Of a DNA stretch of 64,000 nucleotides, positions 6,974 to 16,052 are shown piece by piece (position 1 is the first letter of the stretch; every line of letters begins with the position of its first letter). The notes below the pieces were generated by a model. It did not search any database. It was not told the DNA's origin and saw only the letters and a list, made by a program, of their open reading frames with translations. Source of the DNA: Rhizobium mongolense subsp. loessense. GTDB lineage: Bacteria > Pseudomonadota > Alphaproteobacteria > Rhizobiales > Rhizobiaceae. The DNA is taken from contig NZ_FMTM01000009.1 in the NCBI RefSeq assembly GCF_900099775.1, forward strand, positions 171,031 to 235,030. Reading direction: 5' to 3'. Position numbers and translations under genes: made by a program.

Positions 6974-9631
6974 TCATTCCGCGGCGGCTGCAAGACATCC
7001 ATCGATGATCCCCTTGATTTCGGCGCGGCAGGAGCCGCAGTTGGTGCCGGCGTTGAGCTCTTTGCCGACTGCCTCGACGCTGTGGCAGCCGCTGCGGACC
7101 GCCGCGACGATCTGATTGACGCCGACGGCGAAGCAGGAACAGACCGTGGCACCTGGGTCCGGCTTGTCGGCGCCCGGCCGGCCGGCGACAAGCCCAAAGC
7201 GCTTGCGCAAGTCGCCATGTTCGGCGGCAAGCTGTGAGATCGCCCAGTTGCGAGCGACGGCGACCGGTTCGCGGGCCAAAAACAGCGCAGCAAGCAGGCG
7301 CGTGCCGTCGAAGAAGGCGAGCCGCAGATCGCCGGATTGCTGATCCGCGTAGCCGAGCGGCTCGATCTCGGCAGGAATGCCAAAGGTACTGCGGCACCAG
7401 CCGCACCAGTCTTCAAGCGCGTGGTCGAAGGCGAGTTCCAGTCGCCAGCCGCCATCTGCTTTCGCCAAGGCCCAATAGGCGGCACCGAGGCTTTGCGGTT
7501 TGCTCGCCGAGACTGCAAAGCCGTAGCGGACTGCCTTTAATGGCCGGGCGGCGACGGCGACGTTCTTGGAGGCAGGCTGGCCGGAGAACGGATCGGTGAG
7601 CGGGGCAACCACTGCGTCGATGCGAGCCTTGGCGGCAAATTGATCGTTCCAGTGCATGGGTACGAAAATGCTGCCGCGGGCCTGGCGTTCGGTAATCAGC
7701 GCGCGCACGACGGCCGTTCCCTGCGGGCTTTCAATTTCGACCAGACCGGCATTGCCGATACCGATTTCCATCGCATCTCGGGGGTGCAGTTCAGCAAAGG
7801 GTTCGGCGATATGGGCGGAAAGACGCGCACTTTTGCCAGTGCGCGTCATCGTGTGCCACTGGTCGCGGATACGTCCCGTGTTAAGCGTGAAGGGGTAGTC
7901 GGCGCTGGTGCGGTCAGATACGGGCGGCTCAACCGGCACGAAGCGTGCCTTGCGATCGGGATGAAAAAAGCTGCCCTTCGCAAAGAACCGGGTCACAGTC
8001 CTCTCGTCGCCGGTGGGCTGCGGCCACTGAAAGGGTGCCATCGCGTCGTAGGCAGCTTTCTCGATGCCGGCATAGGCGCCGATGTCGAAATCGCGGCTGC
8101 CACCGTTTTCGAAGGCGGAAAGCGCAGCATGCTCATCGAAAATGTCCGCTGGAGAGGCAAAGGCGAACGCATCGGCAAAACCGATGCGGCGTGCAACCTC
8201 GGTCAATTGCCACCAATCCGCGCGTGCATCGCCGGGGGCGTCGATGAAGGAACGCTGGCGCGAAATGCGGCGTTCGGAATTGGTGACGGTGCCGCTCTTT
8301 TCTCCCCAGCCAAGAGAGGGTAGCAATACGTGCGCATGGCGGGCGGTGTCTGTCGTCGTGAGAATATCCGAGACGACGACGAAAGGGCAGGCCCTGATCG
8401 CGGCCTCGACGGCAGAGGCATCCGGCAGCGAGACCACGGGGTTCGTCGCCATGATCCAGAGCGCCTTGATGCGGCCATCGCCGACTGCCTTGAACATGTC
8501 GACCGCCTTCAGGCCCGGCTTTTCGGCAATCGTCGGCGACTGCCAGAAGCGCTGCACGCGATCGCGGTCTTGTGTGCTCTCAATCGCCATGTGGGCGGCA
8601 AGCATGTTCGCCAGTCCGCCAACCTCACGGCCGCCCATCGCGTTCGGTTGGCCCGTGAGCGAGAAGGGACCCATGCCCGGCTTGCCGATGCGTCCGGTGG
8701 CGAGGTGACAGTTGATGATGACGTTGACCTTGTCGGTCCCTGACGAGGATTGGTTGACGCCCTGACTGTAGCAGGTGACGGTCTTTTCGGTCGCCTCGAA
8801 GAGGCGATAGAATTCACGAATCTGCATTGCCGGCAAGCCGGTCAGCTCCAGTACCTCGTTGAAGGAGACACCAGAGGCGGATACAAAAGCCTCGGCAAAG
8901 CCGTTCGTGTGTTCGGCTACATAATTCTGGTCAATGGCATTGTTTGCGATCAGGTGCTCGAAGAGGCCGAGGAAAAGAGCGACATCGCTGTCTGGCCGGA
9001 TCGCTAGGTGCAGATCTGCGATGTCGGCAGTCATCGTCCGGCGCGGATCGATGACGACGACCTTCATGCCGGGACGCGACGCCTTGGCAGCCGCCAGCCG
9101 CTGATAGATGACCGGATGGCACCAGGCCAGGTTCGACCCGGCAAGGATCACCAGATCGGCCAGCTCCAGATCCTCATAGGTGCCGGGCACGGTATCGGCG
9201 CCGAAGGCGCGGCGGTGGCCGGCGACGGACGATGACATGCATAGGCGCGAGTTGGTGTCGATGTTGGCCGAGCCGATGAAACCCTTCATCAGCTTGTTGG
9301 CGACGTAATAGTCCTCGGTCAGCAGCTGGCCGGAGACATAAAAGGCGACGGAGTCGGGCCCGTGCTCGGCAATGGCATCCGAAAAGCGCTGCGCCACGAG
9401 ATCAAGAGCCTCATTCCATCCGGCCCGCCGTCCCGCGATCTGCGGATGCAACAGGCGTCCGTCGAGATCGATCGTTTCGGCGAGCGCCGAGCCCTTCGAG
9501 CACAGCCGCCCGAAATTGGCCGGATGGTCCGGATCGCCCTTGACGGACACATTGCCGTCATCTGCGATCTTGGCGATCACCCCGCAGCCGACGCCGCAGT
9601 AGGGACAGGTCGTCTTGATCTCTTCTGCCAT
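6974..9631 (-). CDS. narB: Assimilatory nitrate reductase, molybdenum catalytic subunit
   Basis: Cytoplasmic Mo-bisMGD nitrate reductase (NasA/NarB type), 885 aa, reducing nitrate to nitrite. The N-terminal [4Fe-4S] motif uses Cys9, Cys12, Cys16 and Cys44 (TTCPYCGVGC ... GRLCSKG). The molybdopterin oxidoreductase core follows, including CYSQGVNQSSSGTDK, and a molydopterin-dinucleotide-binding domain starts near YPFTLNTGRIRDQWHTMTR. The last 60 residues form a BFD-like [2Fe-2S] domain (GATVCSCFAVG ... GTNCGSCRAEIKG), found in the longer NasA forms. The gene starts directly after the nirD stop. No NasC-type electron-transfer flavoprotein gene is nearby, so the electron donor (NADH partner or ferredoxin) is unresolved. 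Confidence 0.94.
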   Translation of the reverse strand: MAEEIKTTCPYCGVGCGVIAKIADDGNVSVKGDPDHPANFGRLCSKGSALAETIDLDGRLLHPQIAGRRAGWNEALDLVAQRFSDAIAEHGPDSVAFYVSGQLLTEDYYVANKLMKGFIGSANIDTNSRLCMSSSVAGHRRAFGADTVPGTYEDLELADLVILAGSNLAWCHPVIYQRLAAAKASRPGMKVVVIDPRRTMTADIADLHLAIRPDSDVALFLGLFEHLIANNAIDQNYVAEHTNGFAEAFVSASGVSFNEVLELTGLPAMQIREFYRLFEATEKTVTCYSQGVNQSSSGTDKVNVIINCHLATGRIGKPGMGPFSLTGQPNAMGGREVGGLANMLAAHMAIESTQDRDRVQRFWQSPTIAEKPGLKAVDMFKAVGDGRIKALWIMATNPVVSLPDASAVEAAIRACPFVVVSDILTTTDTARHAHVLLPSLGWGEKSGTVTNSERRISRQRSFIDAPGDARADWWQLTEVARRIGFADAFAFASPADIFDEHAALSAFENGGSRDFDIGAYAGIEKAAYDAMAPFQWPQPTGDERTVTRFFAKGSFFHPDRKARFVPVEPPVSDRTSADYPFTLNTGRIRDQWHTMTRTGKSARLSAHIAEPFAELHPRDAMEIGIGNAGLVEIESPQGTAVVRALITERQARGSIFVPMHWNDQFAAKARIDAVVAPLTDPFSGQPASKNVAVAARPLKAVRYGFAVSASKPQSLGAAYWALAKADGGWRLELAFDHALEDWCGWCRSTFGIPAEIEPLGYADQQSGDLRLAFFDGTRLLAALFLAREPVAVARNWAISQLAAEHGDLRKRFGLVAGRPGADKPDPGATVCSCFAVGVNQIVAAVRSGCHSVEAVGKELNAGTNCGSCRAEIKGIIDGCLAAAAE

Positions 9632-9961
9632 CTATTCCGCCGCCATCATCAAGCTTTCGAGGGCAATGAAGAGGGCGCCGTCCTGGTTGCGGACCGGAAT
9701 GGTGCGCACCGCGCCCTCATCGGCGCCAAGCGCCTTGCCGGTTTCGAGCGAGATGACCCAGTTGTGCAGCGGGCAGGTGACCGCCTTGGCATGCACGATA
9801 CCCTGGCTGAGAGGGCCGCCCTTGTGGGGGCAGTGATCTTCTATGGCGAAGACCTCGTTTTCAGCCGTCCGGAAGACGGCGATCTTGCCCTGCGGCGTCT
9901 TCACGCAGCGCGCTCCGCGCAGCGGGATCTCGGAGATATCACCGATTGCAATCCAGTTCAT
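9632..9961 (-). CDS. nirD: Nitrite reductase small subunit
   Basis: Rieske-type small subunit of assimilatory NAD(P)H nitrite reductase, 109 aa. It starts MNWIAIGDISEIPLRGAR and contains DHCPHKGGPLSQG and CPLHNWVISLETG, a Rieske-like Cys-x-His ... Cys-x-x-His arrangement. The longer open frame upstream overlaps nirB and is not coding. The ATG at 9961 is preceded by AAGGAG at good spacing. It is coupled between nirB (10-bp gap) and narB (no gap) and works with NirB to reduce nitrite to ammonium. Confidence 0.93.
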   Translation of the reverse strand: MNWIAIGDISEIPLRGARCVKTPQGKIAVFRTAENEVFAIEDHCPHKGGPLSQGIVHAKAVTCPLHNWVISLETGKALGADEGAVRTIPVRNQDGALFIALESLMMAAE

Positions 9962-9971
9962 GCTGATCTCC

Positions 9972-12422
9972 TTACTCTGCAGCCTGCGGATAGCCGATTG
10001 TCGCCATCGGCTTGAACTCGTGCTTATCCTTGCCGGAGACGCGCTCCGACCAGGGATCGACCTGGGCGAATTTCTGGCTGAACACGAAGCGGTCGAAATA
10101 GGCCTTGCGCTTTTCGGCATCGCCCATGATCTGGCGACGGATCTCGTCGATGCCGATGCGCTTGGCCCACTTGTAGATGCGCTCGAGGTAACGTGCCTGC
10201 TCGCGGTACATCTGCGTCAGCGCAACGATATGCTCCAGTGCTTCGTCTTCGGTCTTGACGAGACCGAGGATCTCGGTGCCCTTGATGTCGAGACCGGCCG
10301 CACCGGCGAAATGAATTTCGTAGCCGGAATCCACGCAGATGACGCCGACATCCTTGCAGGTCGCCTCCGCGCAGTTGCGCGGACATCCGGAGACAGCCAT
10401 CTTCAGCTTTGCCGGCGTCCAGGAGCCCCACATGAACTTTTCGATACGGATGCCGAGCCCGGTCGAATCCTGCGTGCCGAAGCGGCACCAGTCGGAGCCG
10501 ACGCAGGTCTTTACCGTGCGCAGGCCCTTGGCATAGGCCTGACCGGAGACGAAGCCTGCCTTGCCGAGATCGGCCCAGACGGCCGGAAGGTCCTCTTTTT
10601 CGACGCCGAGCAGGTCGATGCGCTGGCCGCCGGTGACCTTAACCATCGGGATTTCGAACTTGTCGACCACGTCGGCGATGGCGCGCAGCTCCTTGGAGCT
10701 GGTAACGCCACCCCACATGCGCGGCACCACCGAATAGGTGCCGTCCTTCTGGATGTTGGCGTGGACGCGCTCGTTGATGAAGCGCGACTGATAATCGTCG
10801 GCATATTCATCCGGCCAGTCGCAGACGAGGTAGTAATTGAGCGCTGGACGGCACTTGGCGCAGCCGCAGGAAGTCTTCCACTCCAGCTCCTGCATGACGG
10901 CAGGGATGGTTTTCAGCCCCTTGGCCTTGATCAGGCGCCGGACGTCGTCATGGCCAAGTTCGGTGCAGGTGCACATCGGCTGCACGGCGGCAGGGTTATA
11001 GCTGTCGCCGAGCGTCAGCGCCATCAATTGCTCAACGAGGCCGGTACACGAGCCGCATGAGGCCGACGCCTTCGTGTGAGCGCGTACGTCGTCCAGCGAG
11101 GTCAGCCCCTTGGAGGTGATCGTCGAGGTGATTTTGCCCTTACATACGCCGTTGCAGCCACAGATTTCCGCGTCATCCGGCAAGGCTGCAACGGCCGCCA
11201 TAGGGTCCAGTGGGGACCCTCCCTGGTAGGCCTGTCCGAAGATCAGCGTCTCGCGCATCTCGGAAATGTCGGTCTGCTTCTTCTTGAGATCGTTGAACCA
11301 GGCGCCGTCAGCGGTTTCGCCGTAGAGCACAGTTCCGATGATCTTGTTATCCTTCAGCACCAGGCGCTTGTAGACGCCAGCGGAAGCGTCGCGAAGGACG
11401 ATCTCCTCGCGGTCGTCGCCATCGGCGAAATCACCAAGCGAGTAGAGCTCGATGCCGGTGACCTTGAGCTTGGTCGGAGTGTCGGAGTGAACGAAGGCCG
11501 CAGAAGTGTCGCCGGACAGATGGGCGGCGGCAACGCGGGCCATTTCGTAGAGCGGAGCGACGAGACCGTAGACCTGTCCACCGACTTCGGCGCATTCGCC
11601 GAGCGCCATGATGCTGCCGTCCGAGGTCTGCATGCCGTTATCGACGACGATGCCGCGATTGACCGCGATACCAGCCTCTTTGGCCAGGCCGACATTCGGA
11701 CGGATGCCGACGGCCATGACGACGAGCGTTGCCGGAATGATCCGTCCGTCGTCGAGCTCGATGCCCTCGACCTTGCCATCGCCGATGATTGCCTTGGTAT
11801 TGGCCTTGGTGATGACCTTGATGCCGCGCTCCTCGACTGCCCTTTGCAGCAGATAGCCGGCCGCAGGATCGAGCTGACGCTCCATCAGCGTCGGCATGAC
11901 ATGCAGCACGGTCACGTCCATGCCACGCTGGGCAAGACCGGCTGCCGCCTCAAGACCAAGCAGGCCGCCGCCGATAACGATCGCCTTTTCGCGTGACTGG
12001 GCAGCGAGCAGCATTGCCTGGACGTCGTCGAGGTCGCGGTAGGTGATGACGCCGGGGAGTTCCTTGCCGGGAACCGGAATGATGAAGGGCACGGAGCCGG
12101 TGGCGATCACCAGCTTGTCGTAGCTTTCGGTGACGCCGTGGTCGGAGGTCACGGTCTTCGCGTGCCGATCGATCGCAACGATCTTGTGGCCCTTGTAGAG
12201 CGTGATGCCGTGCTTGATGTACCAGCCGTCGCCGTGAATGATGATCTGCTCATAGTCCTTTTCTCCGGAAAGAACAGGCGAGAGCATGATGCGGTCATAA
12301 TTGACGCGCGGCTCGGCGTTGAAGATTGTGACCTCGTATTGGCCGGGGGCCTTTTCGAAGAGGTGCTCGAGCATGCGCCCGGGCGCCATGCCGTTGCCGA
12401 TGATAACGAGTTTTTCTGTCAT
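9972..12422 (-). CDS. nirB: Nitrite reductase [NAD(P)H] large subunit
   Basis: Siroheme- and FAD-containing nitrite reductase, 816 aa, the usual length. Order of parts: FAD/NAD(P)H domain (KLVIIGNGMAPGRMLE at the start, IVIGGGLLGLEAAAGL near residue 147); two BFD-like [2Fe-2S] segments (CGCNGVCKGK ... CGSCTGLV and CTCTELGHDDVRR ... SCGCAKCRPAL); nitrite/sulfite reductase ferredoxin-like half domain; and the siroheme/[4Fe-4S] domain with TCVGSDWCRFGTQDS and SGCPRNCAEATCKD. It reduces nitrite to ammonium with NirD. It follows the nitrate transporter by 17 bp in the same operon, under the leader with the sigma-54 promoter and ANTAR hairpins. Confidence 0.95.
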   Translation of the reverse strand: MTEKLVIIGNGMAPGRMLEHLFEKAPGQYEVTIFNAEPRVNYDRIMLSPVLSGEKDYEQIIIHGDGWYIKHGITLYKGHKIVAIDRHAKTVTSDHGVTESYDKLVIATGSVPFIIPVPGKELPGVITYRDLDDVQAMLLAAQSREKAIVIGGGLLGLEAAAGLAQRGMDVTVLHVMPTLMERQLDPAAGYLLQRAVEERGIKVITKANTKAIIGDGKVEGIELDDGRIIPATLVVMAVGIRPNVGLAKEAGIAVNRGIVVDNGMQTSDGSIMALGECAEVGGQVYGLVAPLYEMARVAAAHLSGDTSAAFVHSDTPTKLKVTGIELYSLGDFADGDDREEIVLRDASAGVYKRLVLKDNKIIGTVLYGETADGAWFNDLKKKQTDISEMRETLIFGQAYQGGSPLDPMAAVAALPDDAEICGCNGVCKGKITSTITSKGLTSLDDVRAHTKASASCGSCTGLVEQLMALTLGDSYNPAAVQPMCTCTELGHDDVRRLIKAKGLKTIPAVMQELEWKTSCGCAKCRPALNYYLVCDWPDEYADDYQSRFINERVHANIQKDGTYSVVPRMWGGVTSSKELRAIADVVDKFEIPMVKVTGGQRIDLLGVEKEDLPAVWADLGKAGFVSGQAYAKGLRTVKTCVGSDWCRFGTQDSTGLGIRIEKFMWGSWTPAKLKMAVSGCPRNCAEATCKDVGVICVDSGYEIHFAGAAGLDIKGTEILGLVKTEDEALEHIVALTQMYREQARYLERIYKWAKRIGIDEIRRQIMGDAEKRKAYFDRFVFSQKFAQVDPWSERVSGKDKHEFKPMATIGYPQAAE

Positions 12423-12439
12423 AGTTACAAGTCCTTAGA

Positions 12440-13711
12440 TTAGGTTGCCGCCACTGCAGGCACGGCGTGCCCTTGGCGTGACAGGTGCTTGACGGACAGG
12501 TGCATCCAGATGAGCGACGTCACGACGATGGCAAAGAGCAGCAGGAAGCAGCTGGACCAAAGGCCGGTGACGTCCTTGAGCAGGCCGAAAGCGATCGGAA
12601 GGATGAAACCGCCAAGGCCGCCCATCATCCCGACGACGCCGCCGACGGCGCCGACGCTTTCGGGATAGTAGGCCGGAATGTGTTTGTAGACGGCCGCTTT
12701 GCCGAGGCTCATGAAGAAGCCGAGCACGAAGATGACGATGATGAAGATTGCCGGCGTGATACCAAGCGCAGGCCCGGGTCCCGATGGAGATGCAGCCGGG
12801 AGCGACAGGATGAGGGTGGCGGCGGCAGAAACGGCCAGCATCGCGTACATGACGCTTCTTGCGCCCTTCTTGTCGGATAGAACGCCGCCGAATGCTCTAA
12901 AGATGCTGCCTGGCACGGAATAGGCCGCAGCAATCATGCCGGCGATTTCCAGATTGAAACCGTAGACGCCGACAAGATAGCGCGGCAACCACAAAGACAG
13001 GGCGACAAAGCCGCCGAAGGCGAAAAAATAGTAAAGCGAGAAACGCCAGACCTGGATGTTCTTGAGAGGAGCGAATTCTTCAAGGAAGCTCTTGGATGCG
13101 ACGCCGCGACAGCGGCGGTCGCGATAGGCCGGGTCGTCGGTGGTCGAAAACCAGAAGACGATTGCCATCGCCAAAAGAACGAGCGCCCAGATCTCGGCAA
13201 CCGCCTGCCATCCCCAGGCGATAAGCACGAAGGGCGCCGCGAACTTGGTAACCGCGGCACCGACGTTGCCAGCGCCGAAAATCCCAAGCGCGGTTCCCTG
13301 CTTTTCTGGCGGAAAGAACGGCGAGACATATGCGACACCAACTGCGAAGGAACCACCGGCGAGGCCGATCCCGAGTCCCGCGATCAGCATTTCTGTGTAG
13401 CTTGTTGCGTAGGAGAGCAGGAAAGTCGCTATGGCCGCTGCCACCATGGTGAGCGTGTAGACCAGACGGCCGCCGTAACGGCTCGTCCATATGCCAAGCA
13501 CGATCCGGACGAGCGAGCCGGTCAGCACAGGGGTGCCGACCAGCAATCCGAATTCTGCCTCGTTGAGACCGAGCTCCTGTTTGATACGAACGCCTATAAT
13601 CGCAAAGATCGTCCAGACGGCGAAGCAAACGGTGAAGGCGACCGTCGAAATCCACAATGCTCTGGCTGGCTCGCCAGCAGACATAGACTGGGGTTTCTCA
13701 GAAAAAGGCAT
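12440..13711 (-). CDS. MFS nitrate/nitrite transporter
   Basis: Inner-membrane nitrate transporter of the NNP branch of the major facilitator superfamily (NarK/NasA type), 423 aa, with about 12 hydrophobic segments. Family features include the N-terminal ALWISTVAFTVCFAVWTIF, GTPVLTGSLVRIVLGIW and the glycine-rich GVAYVSPFFPPEKQGTALG and GVVGMMGGLGGFILP signatures. The open frame extends upstream into leader sequence. The ATG at 13711 (MPFSEKPQS) is chosen because GGAGAA lies just ahead and the extension would run through the leader terminator. It is the first gene of the nirB-nirD-narB-cysG operon and gives that operon its own nitrate entry, separate from NrtABC. Confidence 0.9.
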   Translation of the reverse strand: MPFSEKPQSMSAGEPARALWISTVAFTVCFAVWTIFAIIGVRIKQELGLNEAEFGLLVGTPVLTGSLVRIVLGIWTSRYGGRLVYTLTMVAAAIATFLLSYATSYTEMLIAGLGIGLAGGSFAVGVAYVSPFFPPEKQGTALGIFGAGNVGAAVTKFAAPFVLIAWGWQAVAEIWALVLLAMAIVFWFSTTDDPAYRDRRCRGVASKSFLEEFAPLKNIQVWRFSLYYFFAFGGFVALSLWLPRYLVGVYGFNLEIAGMIAAAYSVPGSIFRAFGGVLSDKKGARSVMYAMLAVSAAATLILSLPAASPSGPGPALGITPAIFIIVIFVLGFFMSLGKAAVYKHIPAYYPESVGAVGGVVGMMGGLGGFILPIAFGLLKDVTGLWSSCFLLLFAIVVTSLIWMHLSVKHLSRQGHAVPAVAAT

Positions 13712-13764
13712 GGCTTCTCCAGGGCCCGACAATGTCGTGCCAATCCATCGTTGAGAGTTTAAAC

Positions 13765-13824
13765 AAAAAGCCGCTGGCCAGGTCGCGCACACACGAATGC
13801 GCGGGATGTCCTGATCAGCGGCTT
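13765..13824 (-). terminator. Intrinsic terminator in the nitrate operon leader
   Basis: Outer arms AAGCCGCTG (RNA 5' arm, plus-strand 13816-13824) and CAGCGGCTT (plus 13768-13776) pair perfectly. An adjoining TCAGG/CCTGG stem and an inner CGCGCA/TGCGCG stem extend it, and the RNA continues TTTTTGTTT. It lies between the sigma-54 promoter and the transporter ATG, so it would stop transcription unless prevented. Its 5' arm overlaps the second ANTAR hairpin, which gives a simple mutually exclusive switch. Confidence 0.8.
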
Positions 13825-13851
13825 TGCTTGAGGCGCCCGTCTTTGGACGCC
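13815..13851 (-). promoter_or_regulatory. ANTAR-target RNA motif (two hexaloop hairpins), leader 1
   Basis: In the transcript, hairpin P1 (plus 13832-13851) has a 7-bp stem GGCGTCC/GGGCGCC closing the hexaloop AAAGAC. Hairpin P2 follows directly (13815-13831), with stem AGC/GCT extended past a bulged A by TC/GA and hexaloop AAAGCC. Both loops have A at position 1 and G at position 4, as established for RNAs bound by ANTAR-domain antiterminators such as NasT and EutV. P2 shares bases with the 5' arm of the following terminator. NasT binding is inferred from this match and from the adjacent nasT-nasS genes. Confidence 0.8.
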
Positions 13852-13885
13852 GAAATATGCGACCTTTCGGCCTCGTAAATTATCT

Positions 13886-13903
13886 ATGCAAGAGGCGTGC
13901 CAA
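13886..13903 (-). promoter_or_regulatory. Sigma-54 promoter of nitrate/nitrite reductase operon
   Basis: The minus-strand sequence TTGGCACGCCTCTTGCAT matches the -24/-12 consensus TGGCAC-N5-TTGC exactly, with correct GG-to-GC spacing. Initiation is expected near 13876, about 165 bases before the transporter ATG, so the transcript contains both ANTAR hairpins and the terminator. It implies control by an enhancer-binding protein, probably NtrC under nitrogen limitation (inferred; ntrC is not in the window). Confidence 0.85.
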
Positions 13904-14028
13904 TTCGAAATCCAGGCCGATTTCGCCTTTTCTCGTCGCAAGTCAGCCTTATTGGTCAGGATGGCACGGGCGAGACCGCCAGCTTCTTCGGCCAAAAATT
14001 ATGCAATGCATAGAAAATGGGCGTTATG

Positions 14029-15243
14029 CTATGCCTGCTTTTGAGCAGCGATATACGCATCGACGCTATCGGGATCAAAGAGATTGCCGTCGAAAAAGCC
14101 ATCCGGACCGAGTGTCATCGTGCCGCTGGAGCCAACGGGCGTTTCCATGCGCAAGGCGCCCTCAACCTTGGAACTTGCAGCCGGCATGGCAACGCCGAGC
14201 GCCTTTAGGGCATTGCGATAGATATCCGGCCGGTAGGTGTTTCCGGCGACGTTCTGGTGGGCCGCGGTGTGATCGACGTGACCCCAGCGGACCATCTGCG
14301 TGTAGAACCAAAGCGCGTGGCTCTTCCATGGAAACGTCGCTGCCTTGGCGTGTGGGACGAAGAAGTCGCTGACCGTCTGCGTCGCGTTGCGGCCAACTTT
14401 AAGCACGCCGGTGACGGATGGACGCAGCCACTCTGCCGGGCAGTTGATATAGGCCGGACCCGAAAGCAATAGGACAAGCTCTTCATGATTGGCGGGGTCG
14501 GCGCACCAGAGTGAGGCATTGTAAAGCGCTCGCAGCAGGGCCACGAGAGCCTCGGGATGGCTATCGCCCCAGCGACTGTTGACGCCCAGCACCTTTTCGG
14601 GACTGGATTTCCAGATCGCCGCCTTGACGGTTGCAAGGTGCGCGCCGCGTTTGAGGACGCCGAAGGTATTCCAAGGTTCTCCAGCACAATAGCCGTCGAT
14701 CAGACCGGACCTCAGCGCGTCACCCATATCCTGCGGCGGAAGGGTCATGATCTCGATCTCGCGGTCCGGATCGATGCCGCTTCCAGAAAGCCAGTAGCGC
14801 AATTCGTAGTTATGTCCGGAATAGGGGTGTACGATACCGAAACGAAGCCTGTCGCCTGCCCGCCGCGAAATCACTTTTTTCAGCGCCGCACCGATTGCGC
14901 GCGCATCAAGCGGATCGGTTGCGCCATCATCGGCCATTTCCCGCCACAAGGGGCCCGAAACGGTGACGGCATTTCCGCCGAGCCCAAGCGCCATGGGCAC
15001 GATCATGCGCGGCGCGGGAGCCATGAGACCGAAATTGCAGGCGATCGGCATAGGGGCAAGAATATGAGCGACTTCGAAATGGCCGACCGCCAGCCTGTCC
15101 CTGATCGTTGCCCAGGATCGCTCCCGCACCAGCGTGAGGGCTACTTCCTGCGCTTCAGCAAAGCCCTTCTCCTTGGCGACGACGAGCAGCGCGCTGTCGA
15201 GAAGCGGAACGAAGCCCGCGGTGATGTCATGCCTGTTGCTCAT
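14029..15243 (-). CDS. nasS: NasS nitrate/nitrite sensor (NrtA-like)
   Basis: Cytoplasmic nitrate-binding sensor, 404 aa, related to the nitrate ABC binding protein but without signal peptide: it begins directly MSNRHDITAGFVPLLDSALL. Shared family segments include FEVAHILAPMPIACNFGL, HPYSGHNYELRYWLSGSGIDPD and SLWCADPANHEELV. In characterised NasS/NasT systems NasS holds the antiterminator NasT inactive until nitrate or nitrite binds. Its start overlaps the nasT1 stop by four bases (ATGA), so the two are translationally coupled. It lies immediately upstream of the leader of the transporter-nirBD-narB-cysG operon. A second, diverged copy is at 19470-20753. Confidence 0.88.
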   Translation of the reverse strand: MSNRHDITAGFVPLLDSALLVVAKEKGFAEAQEVALTLVRERSWATIRDRLAVGHFEVAHILAPMPIACNFGLMAPAPRMIVPMALGLGGNAVTVSGPLWREMADDGATDPLDARAIGAALKKVISRRAGDRLRFGIVHPYSGHNYELRYWLSGSGIDPDREIEIMTLPPQDMGDALRSGLIDGYCAGEPWNTFGVLKRGAHLATVKAAIWKSSPEKVLGVNSRWGDSHPEALVALLRALYNASLWCADPANHEELVLLLSGPAYINCPAEWLRPSVTGVLKVGRNATQTVSDFFVPHAKAATFPWKSHALWFYTQMVRWGHVDHTAAHQNVAGNTYRPDIYRNALKALGVAMPAASSKVEGALRMETPVGSSGTMTLGPDGFFDGNLFDPDSVDAYIAAQKQA

Positions 15244-15872
15244 ACGTCCGCTCCAGGATCAAGCAGGTTTGCCGCGGTGACGAGGCTTTGAGCGATCTCG
15301 ACGACTTTCCTGTTCTGGTTCATAGCCGTGCGCCGCAATAGCGCGTAGGCTTCCTCTTCCGACAGCCCGCGGGTGCGCATCAGCAACCCCTTGGCGCGAT
15401 CGATCAGTTTGCGTTTTTCCAACTCGCCGCGTGTTTCTTCCAGCTCTCGGCTCAATCGCGCAAACGCATTGAAACGACTGATCGCCATCTTGAGGATGGG
15501 TCGGACCCGTTCCTGCTTCAGGCCATCAACGATATATGCGGAAACTCCCGCCTCGACCGCAGCTTCGATCGAGGCTTCATCGGACTTGTCCACGAACATG
15601 GCGATGGGCCTCTTCACCGCACGCGATATCTGGAAGATGCTCTCAAGCATGTCGCGGTTGGGGTTTTCGAGATCGATGACGATGACATCGGGATTGATCT
15701 CGGTGATACGCCTGGCAAGACCGTTCATATCATCGATGATCGTGACCCTGTCATAACCGGCCTCGCGCAAACCGTCCTCGATGATGGACGCACGAATGCG
15801 ATTCTCATCAATGACCAGAACATTCAGACTGTTAGGTTTCACGAGACCGCGCCACGGGTTACTGGCATTCAT
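15240..15872 (-). CDS. nasT: NasT ANTAR antiterminator
   Basis: RNA-binding positive regulator, 210 aa. It has an N-terminal receiver-like domain (LNVLVIDENRIRASIIEDGL, DVIVIDLENPNRDML), a linking helix (FNAFARLSRELEETRGELEKRK) and a C-terminal ANTAR domain (IDRAKGLLMRTRGLSEEEAYALLRR, about residues 145-170). ANTAR proteins bind paired hexaloop hairpins in nascent RNA and prevent termination. Such hairpins are present in the leader downstream of nasS1. It is coupled to nasS1 by a 4-base overlap and begins 180 bp after the nrtC stop, in a gap where no strong promoter or terminator was recognised. Confidence 0.9.
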   Translation of the reverse strand: MNASNPWRGLVKPNSLNVLVIDENRIRASIIEDGLREAGYDRVTIIDDMNGLARRITEINPDVIVIDLENPNRDMLESIFQISRAVKRPIAMFVDKSDEASIEAAVEAGVSAYIVDGLKQERVRPILKMAISRFNAFARLSRELEETRGELEKRKLIDRAKGLLMRTRGLSEEEAYALLRRTAMNQNRKVVEIAQSLVTAANLLDPGADV

Positions 15873-16052
15873 TCGCTACCGGCGCGCCGATGGTGCAGGA
15901 GCCACCGGACACGACGCCGCAGATGCGCGAAGACAGCCACAAAATCAAGCAGTATCTTGGCTGCCTGATCTCCATGCTCTGCGCGCGCGATCGGGGTCCG
16001 TCTCTAACCGAGTGGTCGAACACGGCATCTGCCCAGCGGTAATCGTTATAGG

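Noticed and set aside
5449..7008. 519-aa plus-strand open frame
   Set aside because: Antisense shadow of cysG and the end of the nitrate reductase gene; composition is typical of reversed high-GC coding sequence and no family motif appears.
6960..7518. Longer N-terminal extension of cysG, including an ATG at 7002
   Set aside because: It lies inside the nitrate reductase reading frame, whose C-terminal [2Fe-2S] motif is real, and adds no siroheme synthase homology.
9843..11996. Long plus-strand frames opposite nirB
   Set aside because: nirB on the minus strand is unmistakable; these frames are shadows.
13712..13792. N-terminal extension of the MFS nitrate transporter
   Set aside because: It would be translated through the leader terminator; the internal ATG has a good ribosome site.
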